Shown here piece after piece: positions 5,935 through 12,027 of a stretch of DNA of 12,027 bases. This DNA is from Dehalococcoidia bacterium (GTDB lineage Bacteria > Chloroflexota > Dehalococcoidia > Dehalococcoidales > BS750m-G39), in NCBI GenBank assembly GCA_030616265.1, contig JAUWXS010000011.1, positions 1 through 12,027 on the forward strand, given 5' to 3'. A program made the position numbers and the translations under genes. Below the pieces are notes generated by a model, which was not told where the DNA came from, made no database searches, and saw nothing but the letters and a program-made list of their open reading frames with translations. Each line of letters begins with the position of its first letter. Position 1 is the first letter of the stretch.

Positions 5935-6303
5935 ATGAAAAGGCAGCACATCGAGCAGCTGAAGAAGGGAATTACCGAGACAGCGCTTCTTTATCTGATT
6001 AACGAAGCGCAGACCTACGGCTATAACATTATCAAGGAGCTGGAGAAAAGGACTACCGGCTATCTCAAGCTCAAAGGGGGGACCATCTACCCTGCCCTCC
6101 AGCGGTTGGAGCTCAAAGGGCTGGTCAAGAGCTGGCGGCAGCAGACCACCGAGCGACGGGCCAGGAGATACTACCGGATAACCGACAAGGGGCGGCGGTT
6201 CCTGGCCAAGAGGCTGTCGGAGTGGCAAGACTTTTCCCTGGTGGTAAGTACGCTTATGGGAATGAGCGATACCGATAAGGCTGTGTCCGGCGACACAGCC
6301 TAA
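5935..6303 (+). CDS. PadR-family transcriptional regulator
   Basis: The protein has 122 residues. Residues 8-90 form the PadR winged helix: KKGITETALLYLI (10-22), YGYNIIKEL (28-36), the diagnostic GGTIYPALQRLE (48-59) and the wing RARRYYRITDKG (75-86). The C-terminal dimerisation helix (88-110) is short, as in the compact s1-type PadR proteins. These are dimeric repressors whose ligands or inducers vary. ATG 5935 has only a weak AGG at poor spacing, so translation may be modest. The promoter region carries a palindrome consistent with autoregulation. No efflux or transporter gene, the common PadR partner, is adjacent; the next gene is DegV, 36 bp downstream and probably co-transcribed. The final codons lie inside a perfect 9-bp hairpin. 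Confidence 0.92.
   Translation: MKRQHIEQLKKGITETALLYLINEAQTYGYNIIKELEKRTTGYLKLKGGTIYPALQRLELKGLVKSWRQQTTERRARRYYRITDKGRRFLAKRLSEWQDFSLVVSTLMGMSDTDKAVSGDTA
6279..6300 (+). repeat. Perfect hairpin over the last codons of padR
   Basis: GGCTGTGTC (6279-6287) and GACACAGCC (6292-6300) form a perfect 9-bp stem with a CGGC loop, ending directly before the TAA stop. No T tract follows, so it is not a typical terminator. It may stabilise the transcript 3' end or adjust read-through into the DegV gene. Confidence 0.5.
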
Positions 6304-6339
6304 AATCTATCCCGCTGAATTATCCTGGAGGTGACAGCC

Positions 6340-7212
6340 GTGAGTAAGGTAGGCGTTGTTGTCGACAGTGCGGTTACCATCCCCAGGGAGCTTGTAGAGG
6401 AATACGACATTCGGGTAGTCCCGCTGCAAGCCATTTTTACCGATAAGACCTACAAGGACGGCATAGACCTGAAAACCCCCGACGAGCTTTTCCAGCTTGT
6501 CGAAAAAGCTGATAAGTACCCAACCTCCTCAGCGCCGGCACCCGCCGACTATCTTGAAACCTACCGCCAGCTAAGCCAGAAGGTGGATAGCATTTTTTGC
6601 GTCACCATATCGGGCGCGCTCAGCATGTGCTTAAAGTCAGCCACCCTGGCTAAGGAGATGGCTCAGAAAGAGCTTCCCGGTGTCAAGATAGAGGTATTTG
6701 ACTCCAAGACCACGGTGGGCGCCATGGGACTTGTAACCCTGGCCGCAGCCCGAGCCGCTGCCTCAGGCAAGGATATACCACAGATAGTTGAGGCAGTCAG
6801 CAAGGTGAGGGAAAGGGTGAACTGCATTCTCCTCTTTGACACCCTTTCCTACCTGGCAAAAAGCGGTCGCGTGGGGCGGGCGGCGGCTTTGATGGGCACC
6901 GTGCTTAGTATCAAGCCCATTATTGAAGTGTCTTCGGCTACGGGACTGGTGGAGCCTGTAACCCGGGTCAGAACTAAACCAAAAGCGATAAAGAAGCTAA
7001 TGGAGATAGTGGAGCAGAGGGTAGGTACCAAAACCCAGGTGCATATTATGGTGGAGCACACCCGCTCACTGGATGAAGCCGAGAAGGTTAAACAGATGGC
7101 GGCTGAGCGGTTTAATTGTGTTGAGCTTCTCCTGTGCGAGTTCAACCCGGTGGCGGCGCTGATTACGGGTCCCAGGGGGCTGGGGATAAGCTTTTATAGC
7201 GACGGCGCTTAG
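6340..7212 (+). CDS. DegV-family fatty-acid-binding protein
   Basis: The protein has 290 residues, typical for DegV proteins, which bind a fatty acid between two domains; FakB members present it to the kinase FakA. Seen here are VVVDSAVTIP (6-15), PTSSAPAPADY (61-71), ISGALS (90-95), VFDSKTTVGAMG (119-130) and YLAKSGRVGRAA (171-182), the expected ligand-pocket motifs. I place the start at GTG 6340 because GGAGGTGA (6327-6334) lies at correct spacing before it. A GTG at 6331 is in frame but falls inside that Shine-Dalgarno. No fakA-like DAK-domain gene is in the window. It probably shares a transcript with padR. Its stop codon lies one base from the stop of the opposite-strand B3/B4 gene. Confidence 0.93.
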   Translation: MSKVGVVVDSAVTIPRELVEEYDIRVVPLQAIFTDKTYKDGIDLKTPDELFQLVEKADKYPTSSAPAPADYLETYRQLSQKVDSIFCVTISGALSMCLKSATLAKEMAQKELPGVKIEVFDSKTTVGAMGLVTLAAARAAASGKDIPQIVEAVSKVRERVNCILLFDTLSYLAKSGRVGRAAALMGTVLSIKPIIEVSSATGLVEPVTRVRTKPKAIKKLMEIVEQRVGTKTQVHIMVEHTRSLDEAEKVKQMAAERFNCVELLLCEFNPVAALITGPRGLGISFYSDGA

Positions 7213-7213
7213 C

Positions 7214-7915
7214 CTATATCTCTGCCTCGTTACGGGCGGCATCGAGCAGCAGGTGTTTTACCTCGCCGCCGCAGAACTCCCTGACTAAACCAGCCAGCTC
7301 TTCGGTTATGGCTCCGGCTTCGCCCTTAGCCACCGGCGGCAGGCAGTCCACGTTTATAGCCACATTGGCTGTGTCGGGGGTAAGCTTGGTCTGGTCGCCC
7401 TGCCTCCAGTTCCAGCGTCGGCACATTACCTTGCTGTTGTCAACATAGATTACCTCCCCCGCTGGCGCATACTCAACCGCATCCGAGTTCAGTGGGGTAA
7501 AGGGCTCGTCGCCCTTAGCCAGCGTGAGGCGGAGATCGCCGTCAGCCGCATCCAGGTCATCGCCGCCGCTGGGCACCATATGCTTCAGGGAGAAGTAGTT
7601 AAAGAGGGCTACCAGAGTATTAATATAGGGTAGCTGGTCGCCCCGCCGCGCCCGCCGCCCCAGCGACTCAATGGAGCAGTAGAACTTGTTGGGGTTGGTG
7701 CCAAAATCAGAATAAGCCTGCCTCCAGCTGGCGATGCGGGGGTGGGCTTTAATCTGCTGCAGGGACTCGTCCTGGGTAGCCTTGGCTACCCCCTCACTTA
7801 ACAGCTCAATCAGCCGCGGCTTCTCGCCGTGGTTATCAACGCCGCGGGCAATAACCACCCCCCGAATATAGTTGGGGAACTTGGCCAATACTTCCTGAGA
7901 TACTATGTCCTTCAT
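7214..7915 (-). CDS. B3/B4 tRNA-binding-domain protein
   Basis: This 233-residue protein matches the free-standing B3/B4 domain found in the beta subunit of phenylalanyl-tRNA synthetase, where it forms the editing module that hydrolyses Tyr-tRNA(Phe). Recognisable segments are WRQAYSDFGTNPNKFYCSIESL (64-85, core SDFGTNPNKF), RGDQLPYINTLVALFNYFSL (91-110), the VPSGGDDLD turn (114-122) and the CRRWNWRQGDQTKL strand (165-178). Stand-alone relatives are common in bacteria but their substrate is mostly unknown; a trans-acting aminoacyl-tRNA editing role is a reasonable guess only. ATG 7915 follows GGAGG by 10 nt, and that Shine-Dalgarno overlaps the stop region of the upstream thymidylate synthase. 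It is the last gene of the five-gene operon. No terminator is visible in the one-base gap to DegV. Confidence 0.85.
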   Translation of the reverse strand: MKDIVSQEVLAKFPNYIRGVVIARGVDNHGEKPRLIELLSEGVAKATQDESLQQIKAHPRIASWRQAYSDFGTNPNKFYCSIESLGRRARRGDQLPYINTLVALFNYFSLKHMVPSGGDDLDAADGDLRLTLAKGDEPFTPLNSDAVEYAPAGEVIYVDNSKVMCRRWNWRQGDQTKLTPDTANVAINVDCLPPVAKGEAGAITEELAGLVREFCGGEVKHLLLDAARNEAEI

Positions 7916-7929
7916 CTCTTACTTACCTC

Positions 7930-8574
7930 CTACAGTCTGGCGGTAGCCCTGGCCAGCTCCCAGGAATATTCGTAGAGGTGCAGGCCTTTGCTCAGGGCGA
8001 GGAGCTCGCCGTCATCGACGCCTATCTCCCCGGCCATGTATTCTTTAAGTAGCTGGATGGCGCCCAGGTTCGAGGGGAAGCCGGCCCATAAGTCCCACGA
8101 CCTAAAATAGACGATGAACTTCAGCTTATTATCACGGATTCTGGTATCTATCGCCCTCAGGCAGGGCGGGTCGTCCAGAGTAATGGACTCCTTACCGCCC
8201 ACGGCCATAAAAGCCTGGTTGGTATCATAGCCGTCCTGCTTATACATTTCAATGACTTTGGGTATCTGCTTCTCCAGGTACTGGCCGTAGGTGTACTGCT
8301 CGCCTTTGCCTTTGTGGGCGGTCATAAGATAAGGAAGGTAGTCTTCTATGTATTCCATTGAGGTGGGTGGGGGCACACCCTGGGGGGTGGTGGGGACGAG
8401 GGGCCTGGTGGCGGGGTTCATGACCTGGACGGCAACAAAGTCAAGCTCCTTGCGGTGCTGGCCGGCGTAGCTCCCGCGGTCAATCTTATACTCATGGCCC
8501 TCGGTGAGCGTCTTGCGCAGGCAGAGGAACCACGCCTCGGCAAGGTCTCTGGCTTCGATTACCGAAATATTCAA
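7930..8574 (-). CDS. thyA: Thymidylate synthase, archaeal-type short ThyA
   Basis: This 214-residue protein converts dUMP to dTMP with a folate cofactor. Spacing of the key residues matches E. coli ThyA exactly: nucleophile Cys138 (Cys146 in E. coli) in DPPCLR, Arg158-Ser159 (166-167) and Asp161 (169) in RSWDLWAGFPSN, Asn169 (177), and His199 and Tyr201 (207 and 209) in LHLYEYSW. The N-terminal half lacks the usual ThyA folate loop and the long C-terminal part is absent, as in the methanogen-type enzymes of about 220 residues. The start is TTG 8574, with AGGAAGGA upstream; an in-frame TAA two codons before it excludes a longer start. The gene sits 18 bp after the radical SAM gene and 14 bp before the B3/B4 gene. 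Whether it uses tetrahydrofolate or a modified pterin cannot be told from sequence. Confidence 0.9.
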   Translation of the reverse strand: MNISVIEARDLAEAWFLCLRKTLTEGHEYKIDRGSYAGQHRKELDFVAVQVMNPATRPLVPTTPQGVPPPTSMEYIEDYLPYLMTAHKGKGEQYTYGQYLEKQIPKVIEMYKQDGYDTNQAFMAVGGKESITLDDPPCLRAIDTRIRDNKLKFIVYFRSWDLWAGFPSNLGAIQLLKEYMAGEIGVDDGELLALSKGLHLYEYSWELARATARL

Positions 8575-8592
8575 GCCTTAGCCGTCCTTCCT

Positions 8593-9471
8593 CTATAAAG
8601 CCCGCGTAAACTCGGGGCGGAGCCGGGACATATCCTTACTCTCCAGGACTTCATTGATAAGCTTGAGCACCTCCGCCTTCTGCTTGGGCAACCTTGCCTT
8701 AATGGGCAGGTAGTTGGAGGCGTGATTGGCGGTGAAGAAGCAGTCGGTGAAGTTGGCGTTTTCTATTATCATCTTCAGCTCGGCTAGAGACTGGAAGGGC
8801 GATATTAGCGTAAACTTACCCTCTTCCCAGTCCTTGTGGAGGGGGGTACCGGAGACGAGCAAAATGGTCAGGGCACCGGCGAAATCGGGGTCGATATCGG
8901 AGAGTATCTTGGCGGTCTTGAGGGCGTGGTTTTTACTGCCCTCAGGCCCCCCCAGCCCCAGTATTACCGTAACCGAAAGGGTAATACCCGCCTCTGTTAT
9001 CTTCCTCCCCGCTTCGACTATCTGGTCGTAGGTTGCCCCCTTATTAATCTTTTTCAGCAGCTCTTCGTCTCCCGTCTCCACACCCATATAGGCAATCTTA
9101 AGCCCGAGCCGGTGCAGCTCCTTGAGTTCGTCAAGGCTCTTTATCAGGACGGCTTGGGGGGTGGTGTAGGTACCGATTCTCTCCAGGTTGGGGAATTTCT
9201 GGTTAAGGTACTTGAGTACCTCTACCAGCCGACGCTGGGGGGCGATAATGGCGTCTCCGTCTTCCAGGAATACCCGCCTCAGGCTCCGGCTATAGTTTTT
9301 CGCTACCTTGTCGATATCCCGCTTGATATCCTCCAGCGGCCTTATGCGGAACTTGACTCCAAGATAGGTGCTGCAAAAGGTGCACTTATTATGAGAGCAG
9401 CCGATGGTTATCGGCAGCAGAAGGCTGTTGGCCTCGCTGGGTGGTCTTATTATCATTCGTTCGTAATCCAT
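8593..9471 (-). CDS. Radical SAM enzyme of unassigned substrate
   Basis: The protein has 292 residues. GCSHNKCTFC (24-33) carries the [4Fe-4S] cluster cysteines Cys25, Cys30 and Cys33. The first gap is four residues (Cx4Cx2C) instead of the usual three, a variant seen in a group of HemN/Elp3-like radical SAM proteins. Downstream motifs fit a radical SAM barrel: RRVFLEDGDA (65-74), YMGVETGDEELLKKINKG (128-145) and VTVILGLGGPEG (167-178). There is no N-terminal B12 domain and no C-terminal SPASM cysteine cluster or TRAM domain. It should cleave S-adenosylmethionine reductively, with unknown substrate. ATG 9471 follows AGGAAAG at suitable distance. A TATAAT at 9493-9488 in the 30-bp upstream gap could be a weak internal promoter. 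It lies directly before thyA in the operon. Confidence 0.92.
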   Translation of the reverse strand: MDYERMIIRPPSEANSLLLPITIGCSHNKCTFCSTYLGVKFRIRPLEDIKRDIDKVAKNYSRSLRRVFLEDGDAIIAPQRRLVEVLKYLNQKFPNLERIGTYTTPQAVLIKSLDELKELHRLGLKIAYMGVETGDEELLKKINKGATYDQIVEAGRKITEAGITLSVTVILGLGGPEGSKNHALKTAKILSDIDPDFAGALTILLVSGTPLHKDWEEGKFTLISPFQSLAELKMIIENANFTDCFFTANHASNYLPIKARLPKQKAEVLKLINEVLESKDMSRLRPEFTRAL

Positions 9472-9501
9472 GCGATGACTTTCCTACATTATATATTGGG
9501 T

Positions 9502-10209
9502 TTATCGGCGGCTCTTCTTGAAGATGGCGAAGAACCTGTCCTCGTATTCCTCAAAGAGCCCCCAGCGGTCGAGCTCGGTTTTTAGCTCGCTGGGGTCAAG
9601 CTCGCCTCTGGTCACCATGTTAAAAAGCTCTTCAATCCTAACCCTGGCCTCGGCGGGGATGCCGCTGGCGTCTACGTCCAGGAGCCCCCTGGTCTCCAGC
9701 TGCATCAGGTTTTCGGGCAGAGAGCTTCGGGTCATTTCGTAGATGAACTTCATCAGCGATACGTCCCAGAGCTCGTCCTGCCCCCTGATAATCGAAGCCA
9801 GTGGGTCGCCGCGCTTATCAATCTCGCGGTTCAGCTTATCTACCACCGCCAGCAGGTTATCGGAGACAATGTTGAGTTCCTTGGGTTCGTTCTTGTAGGT
9901 ATAAAATAGCCCCGGGGCGTTAGAGCCGTAGGTCCTTATCAGGCTATCAAAGTACCTTTTCGCCTCCAAGCTAAAGCCTTCCAGCCGGGAGAGGTAGAAG
10001 GGGGTTACAATCTTAGGCCTCTCGGCGATTACCCTGCCTTCTCTAATCACCGTCTCGGCGGCGCTCTTTACCAGCTCGGAGTAAGCCGGCTCGGTGAGGA
10101 GGTAATAGTGGACGTTGGTCGTGCCGAAGGTAGCCAGGCTCCGCTTGGGCGGCCTTAGTATCTCGGTGTGCTGGACGGCTTCTCTAATTCTTTCTTCGTC
10201 AATATCCAT
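9502..10209 (-). CDS. Conserved-looking hypothetical protein, function unknown
   Basis: I do not recognise this 235-residue protein. It is soluble, with no signal peptide or membrane segment. The N-terminal 60 residues include IREAVQHTEILRPPKRSL and a stretch (26-43) ending YLLTEPAYSEL. The middle (60-140) is mixed: VTPFYLSRLEGFSLEAKRYF, then YGSNAPGLFYTYKNEP. The C-terminal third (140-235) is mostly charged helix, with LPENLMQLETRGLLD and EELFNMVTRGELDPSEL. No Walker, zinc or nucleotide-binding motif is seen. ATG 10209 follows AGGGA at good spacing, nine bases after the stop of the upstream gene. Codon use and composition match the neighbours, so it is a genuine gene. Its position suggests it works with the other unknown protein and the radical SAM enzyme. 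Confidence 0.8.
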   Translation of the reverse strand: MDIDEERIREAVQHTEILRPPKRSLATFGTTNVHYYLLTEPAYSELVKSAAETVIREGRVIAERPKIVTPFYLSRLEGFSLEAKRYFDSLIRTYGSNAPGLFYTYKNEPKELNIVSDNLLAVVDKLNREIDKRGDPLASIIRGQDELWDVSLMKFIYEMTRSSLPENLMQLETRGLLDVDASGIPAEARVRIEELFNMVTRGELDPSELKTELDRWGLFEEYEDRFFAIFKKSRR

Positions 10210-10218
10210 CGTTATTCC

Positions 10219-10827
10219 CTAAGCTATAGCCGATAGCTCCTGCTTATATTCGTTGAGGAGGCTGAGGTATTGCGAGTCAAGCTGAACCAGCAGCCGGCGC
10301 CACTCCTCCTGGAACTGGGGCTGTCTTTCTATATCTATGTTTAATCCTGTCGCCGAGCCTAACTGCTGCTGCATTGCCTCCTGGACCTTAGCGCCAAACT
10401 CAGCCTTTAGTTGCTCATAAGCCTGCCTTCTCTGCTGTTCCCCCTGCTCGGTGTAGTGGTTAAAGACGTTTCTTATCTTACTAAAGATGTTTTCCACCCC
10501 TATTTTATCCTTTTTGAGGGTTTTTATGCCATCCATCGCCTTCTTATTATTCTTGCGGGCGAGGTCGCTGTCGGGCAGGTTGATATTTCTTATTAGTATG
10601 CCGCTAGCCCCTTCTTTGATATGGCTGATTACAGCCTCATCGTAATTGCCCAGCTTGGCAGCCAGGTTCAGGCTTTGCTTCATATACTTAGCCGCCAGCT
10701 TTTCCCCTTCGGGGACATACTTCCACCTCAGGCGCTCCTCATCGGTCACCTCGCCCAGCTCAGCTACTTTTTCCATGGCTATCTCGCGGGCGCTCTTGAT
10801 ATGGTCCCCTTCGTTCTCTGGATTCAT
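10219..10827 (-). CDS. Hypothetical helical, Gln/Glu-rich protein, first gene of operon
   Basis: I do not recognise this 202-residue protein. It is hydrophilic and almost entirely helical by eye. Residues 1-60 are acidic to neutral (SAREIAMEKVAELGEVTDEE), followed by a Lys/Asn-rich section (ARKNNKKAMDGIKTLKKDK). Residues 115-200 look like long coiled coil, with HYTEQGEQQRRQAYEQLKAE and later VQEAMQQQLG. There is no membrane segment or signal peptide and no catalytic motif. I prefer ATG 10827, which has AGG five bases upstream; a GTG at 10833 would lie within that AGGTG and lack its own site, adding only two residues. It is led by a good promoter at 10850-10878 and followed after nine bases by the next unknown gene, so the two are probably made together. 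Confidence 0.78.
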   Translation of the reverse strand: MNPENEGDHIKSAREIAMEKVAELGEVTDEERLRWKYVPEGEKLAAKYMKQSLNLAAKLGNYDEAVISHIKEGASGILIRNINLPDSDLARKNNKKAMDGIKTLKKDKIGVENIFSKIRNVFNHYTEQGEQQRRQAYEQLKAEFGAKVQEAMQQQLGSATGLNIDIERQPQFQEEWRRLLVQLDSQYLSLLNEYKQELSAIA

Positions 10828-10849
10828 AATCACCTACATCATTATATAT

Positions 10850-10878
10850 ATTATACTAGATAGCTCCAAAAGGCTCAA
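10850..10878 (-). promoter_or_regulatory. Promoter of the five-gene minus-strand operon
   Basis: On the minus strand TTGAGC (10878-10873) is separated by 17 bp from TATAAT (10855-10850). The region is A/T-rich, with a second overlapping TATAAT a few bases downstream. The leader before ATG 10827 would be about 15-20 nt. This is the only strong promoter signal seen for the operon. Confidence 0.65.
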
Positions 10879-10890
10879 AGGTTTTTTCAG

Positions 10891-10911
10891 AAGAGGGGCT
10901 TCACCCCTCTT
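10891..10911. repeat. Perfect hairpin AAGAGGGG-CTTCA-CCCCTCTT
   Basis: An 8-bp perfect stem (10891-10898 with 10904-10911) closes a five-base loop. On the minus strand it is followed by CTGAAAAAAC, not a T tract, so it is not a terminator there; on the plus strand no T tract follows either. It is the first of three hairpins in this gap and is probably a dispersed palindromic element. Confidence 0.55.
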
Positions 10912-10970
10912 AGACTCCCCGTAATATATTCAGGGCTTTGCTCCTCGAAGCTGTCTCTATAAGAGAGTCA

Positions 10971-10991
10971 AAGAGAGGCGGAGCCTCTCTT
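10971..10991. repeat. Perfect hairpin AAGAGAGGC-GGA-GCCTCTCTT
   Basis: A 9-bp perfect stem (10971-10979 with 10983-10991) closes a GGA loop, with seven A (10992-10998) following on the plus strand. The A run is on the wrong side for a plus-strand terminator and precedes the stem on the minus strand. Its sequence style matches the hairpin at 10891, with alternating AAGAG arms. Confidence 0.55.
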
Positions 10992-11003
10992 AAAAAAATA
11001 ACT

Positions 11004-11029
11004 CCCCCTTCCCTTACAAGGGAAGGGGG
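11004..11029. repeat. Perfect 12-bp palindromic repeat, C/G-run type
   Basis: CCCCCTTCCCTT (11004-11015) and AAGGGAAGGGGG (11018-11029) are perfect complements around two central bases, followed by TTAGGGGGAT. From memory, similar CCCTT-ACA-AGGG palindromes followed by TTAGGGG recur between genes in many environmental bacterial genomes. This is probably a REP- or MITE-like dispersed element. Confidence 0.6.
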
Positions 11030-11088
11030 TTAGGGGGATAGGTTGCCAGGTAAACTCAAAGGCTTATGTTTATTGCCTTAAACTATTG

Positions 11089-11097
11089 TGCTATAAT
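11089..11097 (+). promoter_or_regulatory. Extended -10 promoter for archease-rtcB
   Basis: TGC-TATAAT (11089-11097) is a consensus extended -10 element, identical to the one before the J-domain gene. Transcription should begin near 11104, only about five bases before ATG 11109 or eleven before ATG 11115. This implies a leaderless or very short-leader message. No matching -35 is seen. Confidence 0.6.
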
Positions 11098-11108
11098 TTA
11101 CTTCTCTA

Positions 11109-11531
11109 ATGCCTATGGGGAAAGACTTTGAAATCTTAAACCATACCGCCGATGTCGGCATTATCGCCTATGGCGCTGACCTGAAGCAGGCGTTTGCCAA
11201 TGCGGCAAAGGGCTTGTTCAGCCTGATAACTGAGCTTGATGATGTGGAGGAATCGCTGCATCGGGATATAGAGCTGACTGCCGGCGATGAGGAAAGCCTG
11301 CTGGTGGCGTGGTTGAACGAGCTGGTTTATCGATTTGACACCGAGGGCGTTCTTTTTAAGCGCTTTGAAATTATCGAGCTAAATAATACCCATCTCAAGG
11401 CCAGGGGCTATGGCGAAAAGGTGAATAGCTCCAAGCATAAGCTCAAGACGGGGGTCAAGGCAGCCACCTACCACATGCTCAAAGTTGAGAAGAAAAACGG
11501 CTACCGTGTCCAGGTACTGTTTGATATTTAG
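11109..11531 (+). CDS. Archease, activator of RtcB RNA ligase
   Basis: At 140 residues this has normal archease length. Archease speeds guanylylation and turnover of RtcB, the GTP-dependent RNA ligase that joins 2',3'-cyclic phosphate ends to 5'-OH ends. Seen are the N-terminal FEILNHTADVGI (7-18) with the metal-binding Asp15, the LFSLITELDDVEE segment, the ESLLVAWLNELVYRFDTEG helix region, and VKAATYHMLKVEK leading to the terminal FDI with the second conserved Asp (139). The start may be ATG 11109 or ATG 11115; neither has a Shine-Dalgarno, which fits the near-leaderless promoter at 11089-11097. rtcB starts 12 bp after the stop, so the two are co-transcribed, the usual archease arrangement. 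Confidence 0.93.
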   Translation: MPMGKDFEILNHTADVGIIAYGADLKQAFANAAKGLFSLITELDDVEESLHRDIELTAGDEESLLVAWLNELVYRFDTEGVLFKRFEIIELNNTHLKARGYGEKVNSSKHKLKTGVKAATYHMLKVEKKNGYRVQVLFDI

Positions 11532-11543
11532 TGGAGTGGGCAG

Positions 11544-12027
11544 ATGACTTCACGCTGGAAGGCAATACTAAAAAAGATAGACGACTACCGCTGGGAGATA
11601 CCGACCAGCTATAAGCCAGGCATGTCGGTGCCCGGTCTCATCTTTACCAGCGAGGCTATGCTCGAGCATATCTGGGAAGAGCAGGTCTTTCAGCAGGTAG
11701 CTAATGTGGCTTTTCTCCCCGGCATAGTTCGCCACTCACTGGCGATGCCCGATATCCACTGGGGCTACGGTTTCCCCATCGGCGGGGTGGCAGCGACCAG
11801 GGTAAAAGACGGGGTGATATCGCCGGGGGGCGTCGGCTTTGATATTAACTGCGGGGTCAGGCTGGTGCGGACTAACCTTACCGAGGAAGAGGTAAGACCC
11901 AAGATTGAGCAACTGATTGGTGAGCTTTTTGTCAATATTCCTTCAGGATTAGGCTCTGAAGGCAAGATAAGGGTGAGTGAAAAGGAGCTGGATAAGGTCC
12001 TGATACAAGGTAGCCACTGGGCAGTAG
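11544..12027 (+). CDS. rtcB: RtcB-type RNA 3'-phosphate/5'-OH ligase (partial, 3' end beyond window)
   Basis: The frame is open from ATG 11544 to the right edge, giving 161 codons plus one base of a protein usually near 480 residues. RtcB ligates RNA ends in tRNA splicing or RNA repair, using GTP and Mn2+. Diagnostic segments are LPGIVRHSLAMPDIHWGYG (58-76), PIGGVAAT (78-85) and GGVGFDINCGVRL (95-107), where Asp100 and Cys103 correspond to the Mn2+ ligands Asp95 and Cys98 of Pyrococcus RtcB. The guanylylated histidine lies beyond the window. GTGGAGTGGG (11531-11540) before the ATG supplies the ribosome binding site in the 12-bp gap after archease. There is no nearby RtcR regulator or sigma-54 promoter, unlike enterobacterial rtcBA. 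Confidence 0.95.
   Translation, partial: MTSRWKAILKKIDDYRWEIPTSYKPGMSVPGLIFTSEAMLEHIWEEQVFQQVANVAFLPGIVRHSLAMPDIHWGYGFPIGGVAATRVKDGVISPGGVGFDINCGVRLVRTNLTEEEVRPKIEQLIGELFVNIPSGLGSEGKIRVSEKELDKVLIQGSHWAV

Noticed and set aside
6331..6339. GTG at 6331 as the start of the DegV gene
   Set aside because: It lies inside the GGAGGTGA Shine-Dalgarno that serves GTG 6340; homologues begin at the VGVVVDS strand right after 6340.
8836..9585. Plus-strand open frame of 249 codons opposite the radical SAM gene
   Set aside because: It spans two minus-strand genes and the gap between them, shows no motif, and the radical SAM frame is unambiguous.
10971..10998. Hairpin plus A-run as an intrinsic terminator
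   Set aside because: The homopolymer is A after the stem on the plus strand, and on the minus strand the T run precedes the stem, so neither direction gives a stem followed by T.

Overview
This 12 kb window reads as bacterial chromosome, most likely from Chloroflexota and plausibly a Dehalococcoidia-type lineage. That placement is an inference from gene content: an archaeal-type thymidylate synthase, an archease-RtcB pair, a secreted beta-helix protein ending in an NWWG motif, and J-domain, PadR, DegV and Sir2 proteins. No rRNA, tRNA, insertion sequence or CRISPR array is visible, and coding density is high apart from three intergenic regions that carry most of the regulatory signals.

Layout. 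Positions 1-969 (minus) hold the 5' part of a secreted parallel beta-helix protein that runs off the left edge. A 388-bp divergent intergenic region (970-1357) contains 14-bp direct repeats and two overlapping palindromes. Positions 1358-2413 (plus) encode a secreted subtilisin-like protease, preceded by a five-codon leader ORF with the only strong Shine-Dalgarno, and followed by an intrinsic terminator. A small DUF5658-like membrane protein (2648-2947, plus) has its own promoter. Convergent to it is a two-gene minus-strand operon: a Sir2 deacylase (4171-4938) translationally coupled by a TTGA overlap to a lipoprotein (2957-4174) that looks like a gluzincin metallopeptidase whose first zinc histidine is replaced.

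Three plus-strand genes follow: a J-domain co-chaperone without zinc finger (5136-5849), a PadR regulator (5935-6303) with a palindrome between its promoter and start codon, and a DegV lipid-binding protein (6340-7212).

A tight five-gene minus-strand operon (10827 down to 7214) encodes two unrecognised soluble proteins, a radical SAM enzyme, an archaeal-type ThyA with all the key dUMP-site residues, and a B3/B4 tRNA-binding-domain protein. It starts from a good promoter at 10850-10878. It is the most interesting functional unit here, because three of its five members have no assigned reaction.

Between this operon and the divergent RNA-repair genes lies a cluster of three perfect hairpins (10891-11029) that resemble dispersed palindromic repeats. 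The window ends with archease (11109-11531), apparently expressed from an almost leaderless transcript, and the first 161 codons of RtcB RNA ligase (11544-12027).
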